Shown: piece by piece, positions 1 to 7,121 of the stretch
Layout of the letters: each line of letters starts with the position of its first letter
Numbering within the stretch: the first letter of the stretch is position 1
NCBI GenBank assembly: GCA_041645325.1
Contig: JBAZQI010000023.1
Location: 1-15,641 of the forward strand
DNA from: JAFCCL01 sp041645325
Lineage (GTDB): Archaea > Iainarchaeota > Iainarchaeia > Iainarchaeales > GCA-2688035
Direction of reading: 5' to 3'
DNA length: 15,641 bases
The notes under the pieces: generated by a model
What the model saw: the letters and a program-made list of their open reading frames with translations, nothing else
Database searches by the model: none
Told to the model about the DNA's origin: nothing
Position numbers and translations under genes: made by a program

Positions 1-601
1 GCTTTGCCCCGCCCAAAACAAAAACGCAGGGCTTTTCGCCTGAATCAAAGTGCTTCAAAGCATTCAATTCTGTTTCAAGCACAGGTCCTGCAAAGCTTGG
101 CAGGAGCGCGGTGAAGCCTATAACGCTTGGCTGTGCCCTGTGGCAAACGCTCAACGCGTCCTGCACAAACAGCTGTGAAACGGAGGCAATCTTCTGCACC
201 CATTCTATTTTGCCGGCTTCTTCCGCCGAAAAATCCTGTTCCTCGTTGTCGTGGAAGCGCACGTTTTCCATCAGAACGATTTCGCCTGGCTGCATCTGAC
301 TTATGGCAGCAACGTAGTCAGAGTCCCATTTCAGCAGCTTTACCTCTTTTTCCAAAAGCCCTGAAAGAAGCTCGGCATGCTGCTGAAGCGAAATGCAGTC
401 CTCGCCGCCCTTCCTTCCCTGATGGGCAAGCGCAACAACCTTTGCGCCCTTTAAGGCAAGGCCCCTGATGGTTTCGGCGTGCTTTCTTATCCTTGCGCTC
501 TCAAAAAGCTCGCCTTCCTCAACATTGCTGTTAAGGTCAACCCTTATTACAATTGTTTTGCCGCCAACAACCTCTTTTGTCAAAAACCTGTATTCGCCCA
601 T
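1..601 (-). CDS. pgk: Phosphoglycerate kinase, archaeal type (N-terminal 200 residues, cut by window edge)
   Basis: Phosphoglycerate kinase transfers phosphate between 1,3-bisphosphoglycerate and ADP in glycolysis and gluconeogenesis (cytosol). Reading leftwards from ATG at 601-599, the frame stays open to base 1 and gives about 200 residues. Visible family motifs are VRVDLNSNVEEG near residue 20, the substrate-loop motif AHQGRKGGED near residue 60, ENVRFHDNEE near 115, a DALSVCHRAQPSVIGF block near 150, and VLGGAK at the window edge. The RVDLNS and AHQGR wording matches archaeal rather than bacterial PGKs. The nucleotide-binding C-terminal half lies outside the window. The start is supported by a GGAGG-containing purine stretch just upstream (GGAGGCGGTGGA before ATG). 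It lies 128 bp downstream of the GAPDH gene on the same strand, so a gap-pgk operon is likely. A palindromic element sits between the two genes. Confidence 0.93.
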   Translation of the reverse strand, partial: MGEYRFLTKEVVGGKTIVIRVDLNSNVEEGELFESARIRKHAETIRGLALKGAKVVALAHQGRKGGEDCISLQQHAELLSGLLEKEVKLLKWDSDYVAAISQMQPGEIVLMENVRFHDNEEQDFSAEEAGKIEWVQKIASVSQLFVQDALSVCHRAQPSVIGFTALLPSFAGPVLETELNALKHFDSGEKPCVFVLGGAK

Positions 602-686
602 TCCACCGCCTCCAAAAAAATTATGCTTTTTCAGCCCCCTATTAAAGAAAGGATTACTAAACTAAAATAAAAAGCTTTCACACAAA

Positions 687-752
687 GCCTTTTTTGCCAA
701 TTGCAAAAAAAGCCTTGGGAAAACTCGCCTTAGGCAAAGCCTTTTTTTGCAA
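687..752 (-). repeat. Palindromic element copy R1 at the 3' end of the GAPDH gene
   Basis: Read on the minus strand the order is: a run of A then GGC, a mini-hairpin GCC-TAA-GGC (727-735), the spacer TTTCCCAAGG (713-722), then an imperfect hairpin of T6-GC/GC-A7 type (687-714). TTGCAAAAAAAG at 701-712 can also pair perfectly over 12 bp with 741-752, so two mutually exclusive folds exist. The TAA in the mini-hairpin loop is the stop codon of the GAPDH gene. The same order of parts recurs at 7600-7700, 9013-9325 and 11602-11668. It could serve as a transcription terminator or an mRNA processing site between gap and pgk; that role is inferred. Confidence 0.7.
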
Positions 753-1734
753 GGAAGAGCATGAAGTCAGCCAAAAGCGAGCTATAGCCCCACTCATTGT
801 CATACCAGCCAAAGGCCTTTACAAGCCTTCCATTTGCCTTTGTGAGCTTGCTGTCAAAAATGCAGCCATGCGCATTGCCCACAATGTCCGTGCTCACAAG
901 TTCGCCTTCGGAATACTCAAGGTTTCTTGACAAGGCGCCTGAAGCAGCCTTTTTGAACAGGGCATTGACTTCCTCTGCGCTTGTTTCCCTTTTCATCACG
1001 CAGGTAAAATCGGTAATGCTTCCTGTCGGAACCGGAACCCTTACTGCAATGCCGTCAAGCTTTCCCTTCAAATCGGTGAAGATGCTTGTTATTGCCTTTG
1101 CCGCGCCTGTGCTTGTCGGAACCAGGTTTATGGCGGCAGCCCTTGCCCTCCTCAAATCCTTGTGCGGGCCATCAACAAGGCTCTGGTCCGCTGTATAAGC
1201 GTGCACTGTTGTCAAAAAGCCTTTTTCAATGCCTATGCCTTCATGCAAAACCTTGACCATTGGGGCAAGGCAGTTTGTGGTGCAGGAAGCCATGCTCAGC
1301 ACGTGCTCTGTTTTTGGGTTGTAGCTGTCTGTGTTCACGTTTAGAATGAACTGTTTTCCTGTTTCGTCCTTTGGCGGCGCGGAAATGACAACTTTTTTTG
1401 CGCCTGCCAGAAGGTGCGGCTTGCATTGTTCCTCTGTCCTGAAAACGCCTGTGCTTTCCAGCACTATGTCAACGCCCAATGCTTTCCACGGGAGCTTTGC
1501 AGGGTCTTTTTCGGAAAAGGCCGCTATTTTTTTGCCGTCAACAATAAGGTGCCCTGAATCGGACTTTACTTCCTTTGAAAACTTTCCGTAAACGGAATCA
1601 AACTGGAGCAAATGAGCCAAAGTGGCATTGTCTGTCAGGTCGTTTATTGCCACGACCTCAATGCCCTTTTCAAGCATTGCCTTGAATGCCTGCCTTCCAA
1701 TCCTGCCAAAACCGTTGATTGCAACCTTAACCAT
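730..1734 (-). CDS. gap: Glyceraldehyde-3-phosphate dehydrogenase, bacterial class I type
   Basis: Converts glyceraldehyde-3-phosphate, phosphate and NAD(P)+ to 1,3-bisphosphoglycerate in the cytosol. It has 334 residues, the normal length for class I. The N-terminal Rossmann motif INGFGRIGR lies at residues 6-14, with Asp32 at the end of the second strand, which favours NAD. The catalytic SCTTNCLAP has Cys151, with His178 in TTVHAYT. The DGPHKDLRRARAAA phosphate-site segment is at 188-201 and the C-terminal WYDNEWGYS at 310-318. Archaea more usually carry the unrelated-looking type II enzyme, so a bacterial origin of this gene is likely (inference). The ATG start has GGGGTG 8 nt upstream. 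The last five codons (KKGFA) and the stop lie in palindromic element R1, so the C-terminal tail may derive from the repeat. It is probably co-transcribed with pgk. Confidence 0.97.
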   Translation of the reverse strand: MVKVAINGFGRIGRQAFKAMLEKGIEVVAINDLTDNATLAHLLQFDSVYGKFSKEVKSDSGHLIVDGKKIAAFSEKDPAKLPWKALGVDIVLESTGVFRTEEQCKPHLLAGAKKVVISAPPKDETGKQFILNVNTDSYNPKTEHVLSMASCTTNCLAPMVKVLHEGIGIEKGFLTTVHAYTADQSLVDGPHKDLRRARAAAINLVPTSTGAAKAITSIFTDLKGKLDGIAVRVPVPTGSITDFTCVMKRETSAEEVNALFKKAASGALSRNLEYSEGELVSTDIVGNAHGCIFDSKLTKANGRLVKAFGWYDNEWGYSSLLADFMLFLAKKGFA

Positions 1735-1864
1735 TTGAAAAACACCCCTGTTTTAATTAAAGCAAGTGTTAAGAACAACAATGAAATTGTTTTTAACAGT
1801 TGCTGTGCAACCGCTTATGCCCTTTTCAGCCTTGACCCATAAATATTATAACCTTTATAAGCGT

Positions 1865-1873
1865 CCTATAAGC
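1865..1873 (+). promoter_or_regulatory. Putative TATA box for the phosphomannomutase gene
   Basis: CCTATAAGC is centred about 36 nt before the TTG start at 1906. A second candidate, TTTATAA, lies at 1854-1860. The 171-bp divergent gap between gap and this gene must hold promoters for both. Archaeal TATA boxes sit about 26 nt before the transcription start, so either candidate leaves a short leader of roughly 10-22 nt. No single choice can be proven from sequence. Confidence 0.35.
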
Positions 1874-1905
1874 TATTGATTAAGTGGTTTTGAAAGCGTG
1901 GTTGT

Positions 1906-3339
1906 TTGAAGGTTGACCCGTTTATTTTCAGGAACTATGACATTAGGGGCATTGTTCCCGACCAGTTGGATACCAGGCAGGTTGAAGCCATTGGCAGGGC
2001 TTTTGGCACTTTTTTGCGCAGGAGAAAAATAAGGCAGGCTGTAGTTGGCAGGGATTGCCGCTTAAGCGGGGAAAAATTCCAGAAAGCCTTCATTAAAAGC
2101 CTGACCGAAATGGGCATTGATGTCATAGACCTTGGCATGGTCATGACACAGATGGTTTACTATGGGCAGTACAGGTTCCAGACCAATGGCGGGGCCATGA
2201 TTACTGCGTCCCATAATCCGAGCAATTTCAACGGCTTCAAGCTCTGCATTGGTTTTTCCAAGACAACCGAGATTGCGGAATTGCAGGAGATAAGGAAAAC
2301 CATTGAGGAAGAGAGTTATTTCAAATCCAATGAAAAGGGCACTGTTGTAAGGAAGGACATCAAAGAGGATTACATGAATGACGTGCTGAAAAGGGTTGCA
2401 ATCAAGAAAAAATTCAAGGTTGTCTTTGATTTCAGGCATGGCACGCCTGGAATGTTTGTGCCTGAACTGTTCAAAAGGGCTGGTTGTGAAGTAATTTGCA
2501 AAGAGGCAAATGTTGACGGAAGTTTTCCTGACGGCACGCCTGACCCCACCGACGAGCATTTTATGAATGAACTTGCAGCAGCTGTTGTGAAAGAAAAAGC
2601 CGATGTGGGGTTTGCTTTTGACGGTGATGGGGACAGAATCGGGGCAGTGGATGAAAAAGGGAGAATTTTGTGGAATGACGTGCTTGTGGCAATTTTTGCA
2701 AAAGAGGTTCTGGAAAGGTTTCCAAAATCAAAAATTGTTTATAACACGCTGTGTTCGCAGGTTGTCAAAAAGGTTGTTGAAAAAAACCAGGGCATTCCAA
2801 TCATGTGGCTGACGGGGCACGCGTTCATCAAATCCAAGATTGCCGAGGAAAACGCCGCTTTTGGCGGTGAATTGTCAGGCCACTTCTTTTTCAACGAGAA
2901 CGCTTATGGCCATGATGACGGCTCTTACGCTGTTTTAAGGCTGATGGAATACTTGTCTGAAAAAAAATTGTCATTAAGCCGGTTATATGAAAGTTTTCCA
3001 AAGTACATTTCTTCGCCTGAAATAAAGATTGGCTGCCCTGACGGAAAAAAGGTACAGGTAATTAAAGAGATATCCAAAAAATTCAAGAAAGAGTTTCCCA
3101 ACGCAAAAATCACTGATAGCAGCATAATACCGAACGATGACGGGGCAAGGGCTGATTTTGACGATGGCATGATTATATTTAGGAGTTCCCAAAACGGCCC
3201 GTATATTACGGTCAAATTTGAAGCCATGGACCGGAAAACATACGACAAAAGGAAAGAATACGTCAGAAAAATGCTTGAAAGCTATCCTGAAATGATTTGG
3301 GAAGACCAATTGTGCATTAACCTTGATTCTTTGAAATAA
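1906..3339 (+). CDS. Phosphomannomutase / phosphoglucomutase family enzyme
   Basis: An alpha-D-phosphohexomutase that interconverts hexose 1- and 6-phosphates (mannose and/or glucose), feeding nucleotide sugars, glycans and gluconeogenesis. All four landmarks are present in 477 residues: the phosphoserine loop TASHNP (100-105, Ser102), the metal site DGDGDR (239-244), the sugar-specificity loop GELSGH (321-326), and the phosphate-binding RSSQNGPYIT (426-435). The N-terminal FRNYDIRGIVPDQL is typical. Substrate preference between mannose and glucose cannot be read reliably. A stop codon lies at 1891 in frame and TTG at 1906 is the only conventional initiator before the conserved N-terminus, so TTG is the start; no good ribosome site precedes it. 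It is divergent from gap. Confidence 0.94.
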   Translation: MKVDPFIFRNYDIRGIVPDQLDTRQVEAIGRAFGTFLRRRKIRQAVVGRDCRLSGEKFQKAFIKSLTEMGIDVIDLGMVMTQMVYYGQYRFQTNGGAMITASHNPSNFNGFKLCIGFSKTTEIAELQEIRKTIEEESYFKSNEKGTVVRKDIKEDYMNDVLKRVAIKKKFKVVFDFRHGTPGMFVPELFKRAGCEVICKEANVDGSFPDGTPDPTDEHFMNELAAAVVKEKADVGFAFDGDGDRIGAVDEKGRILWNDVLVAIFAKEVLERFPKSKIVYNTLCSQVVKKVVEKNQGIPIMWLTGHAFIKSKIAEENAAFGGELSGHFFFNENAYGHDDGSYAVLRLMEYLSEKKLSLSRLYESFPKYISSPEIKIGCPDGKKVQVIKEISKKFKKEFPNAKITDSSIIPNDDGARADFDDGMIIFRSSQNGPYITVKFEAMDRKTYDKRKEYVRKMLESYPEMIWEDQLCINLDSLK

Positions 3340-3360
3340 GGCTGCTTGCGTTAAAGGAAG

Positions 3361-3480
3361 ATGCGAAAAATGGAAAGCCGATTGAAAAAGAAGTTCCATT
3401 GCGAAATTGAATCAGGAATAACAATCAATGCAATGCCGCCGGAAAAAGCAGCTTCCTTCTACAGCGGACAAAACATCTAA
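3361..3480 (+). CDS. Possible 39-residue small protein, unrecognised
   Basis: A short open frame starts 21 bp after the phosphomannomutase stop and ends 9 bp before the stop codon of the convergent gene. The product is basic at the N-terminus (MRKMESRLKKKFHCE) and ends ASFYSGQNI, with no recognisable domain. AAAGGAAG abuts the first ATG, so the second in-frame ATG at 3370 has the better spacing. It could be a co-transcribed small protein or simply an open stretch. Confidence 0.25.
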   Translation: MRKMESRLKKKFHCEIESGITINAMPPEKAASFYSGQNI

Positions 3481-3489
3481 GAATCAAAA

Positions 3490-4116
3490 TTATTTTTTGC
3501 CAAGTTCAGCATCTAATCGTTGTTTTTTTACTGTCAATTCCGCAAGTTCCTGTTGTAATCTGGCAATTTTTGGATCTTGTTTTGGCATTTTTTCTTGTTC
3601 ACTCCTCGTAGCCCATTTTGTTCTGTGATACTGTTCAGTTTGCCCATGCCTTAGCTCATTAGATATATTGCTAATCAAAGAAGCTAATACTTTGGACAAT
3701 TTTTGCTGATGACGCAACTTGTTTTCAGGATCAAAAGTTATTAATTCGCCCAAAGCATCTGCTAATTTTCGTTTAGCTGTTGGGTCTCCTTTTCTTTCGA
3801 CTAATTCGCTTGCAGTTTTTTCAAATTTTCTTAACGCCGATACATACATTATTTGAGCCGTCGGAGTTTCTGGCCTGACCGCCAATTTTAATTGGATTAA
3901 CCTTCTTTCTGATTGCAACAAGAACTGAATTTCACTTGAGGCGTGCGGTTCTTTTTTTGGATTTTCGGGTTTCTGCAATCGTCGCGCTTTTTCCACGCGT
4001 TCCCGCTCCGCTTTTAATCGTTCAGACCTTTCAGAAAAGGTTTCGCTTTTTTGCCCGCCTGCACGGTTTCCAGCTCCGCCAGTTCCGAATTTTTTGTGAA
4101 ATTTATATCCAGCCAT
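3490..4116 (-). CDS. Unrecognised basic, helix-rich protein (208 residues)
   Basis: I do not recognise a family. The product is strongly charged and hydrophilic with no signal peptide or membrane segment. The first 20 residues are glycine-rich and basic (GTGGAGNRAGGQK). Residues 25-60 form an E/R/K-rich stretch likely to be a charged single helix. The middle (65-165) looks alpha-helical, and the last 25 residues (KIARLQQELAELTVKKQRL) have heptad spacing of leucines typical of a coiled coil. About half of its arginine codons are CGN, whereas AGG prevails in genes such as the adjacent phosphomannomutase, so recent acquisition is possible. A nucleic-acid-binding or scaffolding role would fit the charge, but that is only a guess. 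It is divergent from the phosphatase gene at 4264. Confidence 0.75.
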   Translation of the reverse strand: MAGYKFHKKFGTGGAGNRAGGQKSETFSERSERLKAERERVEKARRLQKPENPKKEPHASSEIQFLLQSERRLIQLKLAVRPETPTAQIMYVSALRKFEKTASELVERKGDPTAKRKLADALGELITFDPENKLRHQQKLSKVLASLISNISNELRHGQTEQYHRTKWATRSEQEKMPKQDPKIARLQQELAELTVKKQRLDAELGKK

Positions 4117-4200
4117 GAAAACCTAATATAAAAAGTTCAATTCAATTTTTAACCTTTATGAAAATTCCCTGTGTTTCCGTTTTTTTTGCACCAAAAAAGG

Positions 4201-4210
4201 TTTATTAAAT
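4201..4210 (+). promoter_or_regulatory. Putative TATA box for the inositol-monophosphatase-family gene
   Basis: TTTATTAAAT lies 53 nt before the ATG at 4264. Transcription would start near 4231-4235 and give a leader of about 30 nt carrying GGTG at 4255-4258, five bases before the ATG. This position argues against the upstream in-frame ATG at 4171. Confidence 0.45.
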
Positions 4211-4263
4211 CAAACAGCGTTAATGGTTTTTCGGTGCTCACAGCCAAAGGAAGCGGTGCAAAG

Positions 4264-5031
4264 ATGGAAAAATCAAGAGAACTGAAAACCGCAATTTCTG
4301 CGGCAAAAAAAGCGGGAAAAATAATTTTGGAGAGGATGGAAAGCAGGAAAGTTGCAGAGCTTAAAGGCAAGGCAGACCTGTCCACAGATTCCGACATTGA
4401 ATCTGAGAGGGCAATAATCGGAATCCTTGAAAAAGAGTTTCCGGGCCACAACATCCTTTCCGAAGAGTCAAAGCCGAAAGAGAAAAATTCTGAATTCACT
4501 TGGATTATAGACCCCTTGGATGGAACCAAGAACTATTTCAGGAAACTGCCGCTTTTCACTGTTTCAATCGCGCTTGCAATGGAAAAAGAGATTGTTTTGG
4601 GCGTTGTCTTTGACCCCTCGGCAAAAAGGCTTTACTATGCGGAAAAGGGAAAAGGCGCGTTCCTGAACGGGAAAAGAATAGGTGTTTCAAAGACAAAAAG
4701 CCTGGATAAGGCCACCGTGTTTTTTGACTATGGGCATTTGGAGAAAGCAGAGTTGAAAGCCCTGAACAAAATGGCGGGGAAAGTCAATTTTGTAAGGAAC
4801 TTTGGACTTGGTTCGCTCGGGCTTTGCTATGTTGCACAGGGCGGATATGACGCCTACATCGGCGGCATCAGAACCAAGATAGTGGACATTGCCGCGGCAG
4901 AACTTATTGCGCGAGAGGCGGGTGCCGAAATCAGCGGCAGAAAAGGCGAAAAAGTTGACCTGTTCAAAAGCAGGGAGATAATTGCAAGCAACGGGCTTTT
5001 GCACAAGGGACTGCTGAAATTTTTTGAGTAA
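4264..5031 (+). CDS. Inositol-1-monophosphatase / fructose-1,6-bisphosphatase family enzyme
   Basis: A Mg2+-dependent sugar phosphatase. Archaeal members (MJ0109-like) often hydrolyse both inositol monophosphate and fructose-1,6-bisphosphate, so it may supply the gluconeogenic FBPase step here. In 255 residues the metal-ligand motifs are all visible: Glu67-Glu68 in LSEES, WIIDPLDGTKN (80-90, with Asp83 and Asp86), and VDIAAAELIAREAG (207-220, Asp208). The usual Trp before that last Asp is Val. The open frame extends up to 4171, but GGTG at 4255-4258 and the likely promoter at 4201 place the start at 4264, which matches the family's usual length. The gene is convergent with the GalT-like gene, with stops only 5 bp apart. 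Confidence 0.9.
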   Translation: MEKSRELKTAISAAKKAGKIILERMESRKVAELKGKADLSTDSDIESERAIIGILEKEFPGHNILSEESKPKEKNSEFTWIIDPLDGTKNYFRKLPLFTVSIALAMEKEIVLGVVFDPSAKRLYYAEKGKGAFLNGKRIGVSKTKSLDKATVFFDYGHLEKAELKALNKMAGKVNFVRNFGLGSLGLCYVAQGGYDAYIGGIRTKIVDIAAAELIAREAGAEISGRKGEKVDLFKSREIIASNGLLHKGLLKFFE

Positions 5032-5036
5032 AAGCA

Positions 5037-6002
5037 TTATTCCTTTTCTTTCCTGTAGAATTCCGCGGCGTGCTCAGGCGAAACAGTGTTTATTATGCAG
5101 CCGGTGCAGTGCTCAAAGCCGCCCCATGTGATTAAGCGCGGAACAATCTTGACGTGGATGTGGTGCTTTTTCCCCGGGGGCGCCTCGTGGAAGTATACGT
5201 TGAACGGCGCCTGCAGTTCTGAAAGCTTTGAAAGGACTTTTTTCAGCAACTCCGCAAGCTGTAAAACCTGCGCATCGTTCAAATCTGAAAAGTGGTTGAC
5301 GTGCGCCTTTGGGAAAATGCCTGCCTCGAATTCAAAAATTGAGGCATAGGGCGTGAAGGCGAGGAATGAACCGTTTTCCGCAATTCTTCTCGGGCCTTTC
5401 CTTTCAAGCTCAACAACCTTGCAGTAAGGGCATTTTTTCAGCCTGCGCCTGTATTTTGCAATCTCTTTTATTTCGCGCTCAACATTCTGGGGAAGCTTGT
5501 TGTAGGCAATGAGCTGCGTGTGCTCGTGCACAAGGCTTGTTCCGGCCTCAAGCCCGTGGTTTTTGAACATCGCCACGAACTTTATGCCGTTAACCTTGTA
5601 CAAGGCATCCCTTCTTTTGAAAAGAAGCTGCAAATACTTCGCAATGCGCTCTGCGGAAAGCTCGTGAAATTTTTGCTTGTGCAAAGGCGTTTCAACAATG
5701 ACCTCGTGCCTTCCAAAGGCGTTTCCCGAGGTAAAGAACTCGCCCGAAGTTTTGACTGCAGGGCCCCCTTCAGCTGTCACCGCTGGAAACTTGTTTTCAA
5801 AGCACCTTAAAACCCATTTGCCGTTTTCCTCAACGCGCGCAATCTCTGGCGGTGTCATGCTCTCGCTGCCGGGGCAAAAAGGGCAGGATCCGGTTTCATT
5901 TATTTTCGGGTGCTGCTTTATGAAGTCACGCGGCCTCTTTGCACGCTCGGTATCCACAATAACCCAGCGGTCAAAAATATAGTCCTTTCTAAGCTCGTGC
6001 AT
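5037..6002 (-). CDS. galT: Galactose-1-phosphate uridylyltransferase-like protein (HIT superfamily)
   Basis: GalT exchanges UMP between UDP-glucose and galactose-1-phosphate (Leloir pathway); archaeal relatives may use other nucleotide sugars. In 321 residues the two HIT-fold halves are visible. The first contains CPFCPGSE (40-47, zinc cysteines), NKFPAV, FGRHEVIVETPLH (96-108), and FKNHGLEAGTSLVHEHTQ (146-163). In the last motif His161 would be the UMP-accepting nucleophile; most GalTs read HPH and this one reads HEH. The second half has CPYC (191-194), HHIHVKIVPR (280-289) and the GalT signature GGFE...IINTVSPEHAA (294-312). Zinc ligands by family analogy are Cys40, Cys43, His108 and His159. 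Other HIT nucleotidyltransferases (for example ADP-sugar phosphorylases) remain possible. Confidence 0.88.
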   Translation of the reverse strand: MHELRKDYIFDRWVIVDTERAKRPRDFIKQHPKINETGSCPFCPGSESMTPPEIARVEENGKWVLRCFENKFPAVTAEGGPAVKTSGEFFTSGNAFGRHEVIVETPLHKQKFHELSAERIAKYLQLLFKRRDALYKVNGIKFVAMFKNHGLEAGTSLVHEHTQLIAYNKLPQNVEREIKEIAKYRRRLKKCPYCKVVELERKGPRRIAENGSFLAFTPYASIFEFEAGIFPKAHVNHFSDLNDAQVLQLAELLKKVLSKLSELQAPFNVYFHEAPPGKKHHIHVKIVPRLITWGGFEHCTGCIINTVSPEHAAEFYRKEKE

Positions 6003-6035
6003 TTGATTTCACAGGGCAATATATGGCAACGGGGG

Positions 6036-6043
6036 AATTTAAA
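6036..6043 (-). promoter_or_regulatory. Putative TATA box for the GalT-like gene
   Basis: On the minus strand the sequence reads AACC then TTTAAATT, resembling a BRE plus TATA box. It ends 33 nt before the ATG at 6002, so a leader of about 10 nt is expected. Confidence 0.5.
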
Positions 6044-6118
6044 GGTTGCTAATTGGAACAAAGGCAATTGGTCCATTTGAATTGAATTTTTTTTTCAGGA
6101 AAATTGCCGGTGCAAAAC

Positions 6119-6126
6119 AAATAAAA
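6119..6126 (+). promoter_or_regulatory. Putative TATA box placing a leaderless start at the PfkB gene
   Basis: AAATAAAA ends 23 nt before the ATG at 6150, the spacing expected if transcription begins at the start codon. The spacing is the same as for the NUDIX and transglutaminase-like genes. The nearby GGAGGG (6128-6133) would instead serve an ATG at 6136 in a different frame, so it is probably not the ribosome site of this gene. Confidence 0.35.
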
Positions 6127-6149
6127 AGGAGGGAAATGTTATTGTCTTC

Positions 6150-7118
6150 ATGTTTGACGTTGTTTGCATTGGGAATGCCACGATTGACACTTTTATTGCC
6201 CTTAGGGGCAGGGTTTCCAATGGAAATTTGCTGCTGCCTGTTGGCTCAAAGAAGGAAGTGGAAAGCATTTTTTATGCCACTGGCGGCGGCGCTACAAATA
6301 CTGCTGTTGGCTTCAGGAGGCTTGGCCTGAAGGCCGGCGCCCTTGTGGCTGTTGGCGATGATGCTGCCGGCAGGATTGTTTTGAGGGAATTGCGCAGGGA
6401 AGGGGTTAGCACAAGGCTTGTTTCAAGGCTTAAGGGCTATGAAACCGCGTACAGCGCCATTCTCACTGGCTTTGGGCATGACCGCATTATTTTGGTTTAT
6501 GGCGGCGCCACTACCCATCTGGGTGAGGAAAAAAAGGTTCGCTGGGCTTGGCTTGCTGAAACCAGGTGGATTCATTTGAGCAGTTTCCATTCAAAGCCGG
6601 AGATTTTGAAAAAGATTCTTGATTTTGCGGAAGCAAGGGGAATAAGCGTTTCGTTCAATCCCGGAATGTCGGAAATAAGGCAGGGCTTCAATGCGCTCAC
6701 GCCCTTGCTGAAAAAGGTTGACATTCTTTTGCTCAACAGGTCCGAGGCCGAAACTTTGACAGGGGAAAAGCAGGTGAAAAAGCAGCTGCAGCTGCTGCAG
6801 CAGATTGTGCCGCTTGTTGTTGTGACAGAGGACAAAAGGGGGGCGCATGCCTTTGACGGCAGCCATTATTACCACAAGCCTGCTTTCAAGGCGGAAATTG
6901 CGGACACGACCGGCGCAGGAGACGCTTTCCATTGCGGTTTTGTTTCGCAGATTGTGAAGGGAAAAAGCGTTGAAAAGGCAATGGATGCCGGCACTGCAAA
7001 TGCCGCAAGCGTAATAATGTATTTGGGCGCAAAAAACAAGCTTTTGACGCAGCATGGCATTGAAGAGTTCCTTGCAAGGCACGAGACAGGCAGGACAAAA
7101 ACAACAAAAGAAAACTGA
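6150..7118 (+). CDS. PfkB/ribokinase-family carbohydrate kinase
   Basis: An ATP-dependent kinase of sugars or nucleosides, cytosolic. It has 322 residues. The N-terminal DVVCIGNATIDTF is typical; the first signature region contains GGGATNTAVGFRRLGL (45-60), and the second signature is DTTGAGDAFHCGF (252-264) with catalytic Asp258 and the GAGD anion hole. LLLNRSEAETLTG (193-205) is the usual segment before the ATP site. The substrate cannot be told from sequence: ribose, fructose-6-phosphate, nucleosides and others are all used within the family. The neighbouring sugar-phosphate genes fit a hexose or pentose substrate. The C-terminal tail (HETGRTKTTKEN) is charged and probably disordered. It is convergent with the NUDIX gene, 3 bp apart. 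Confidence 0.92.
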   Translation: MFDVVCIGNATIDTFIALRGRVSNGNLLLPVGSKKEVESIFYATGGGATNTAVGFRRLGLKAGALVAVGDDAAGRIVLRELRREGVSTRLVSRLKGYETAYSAILTGFGHDRIILVYGGATTHLGEEKKVRWAWLAETRWIHLSSFHSKPEILKKILDFAEARGISVSFNPGMSEIRQGFNALTPLLKKVDILLLNRSEAETLTGEKQVKKQLQLLQQIVPLVVVTEDKRGAHAFDGSHYYHKPAFKAEIADTTGAGDAFHCGFVSQIVKGKSVEKAMDAGTANAASVIMYLGAKNKLLTQHGIEEFLARHETGRTKTTKEN

Positions 7119-7121
7119 TTC

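Noticed and set aside
2062..2559. Long minus-strand open frames inside the phosphomannomutase gene and elsewhere (for example 10868-11353 and 12267-12725)
   Set aside because: They lie opposite well-supported genes in shadow frames and show no protein motifs or start signals.
4171..4263. N-terminal extension of the phosphatase gene from ATG 4171
   Set aside because: It crosses the likely promoter at 4201, the residues are not like the family, and ATG 4264 has a ribosome site.
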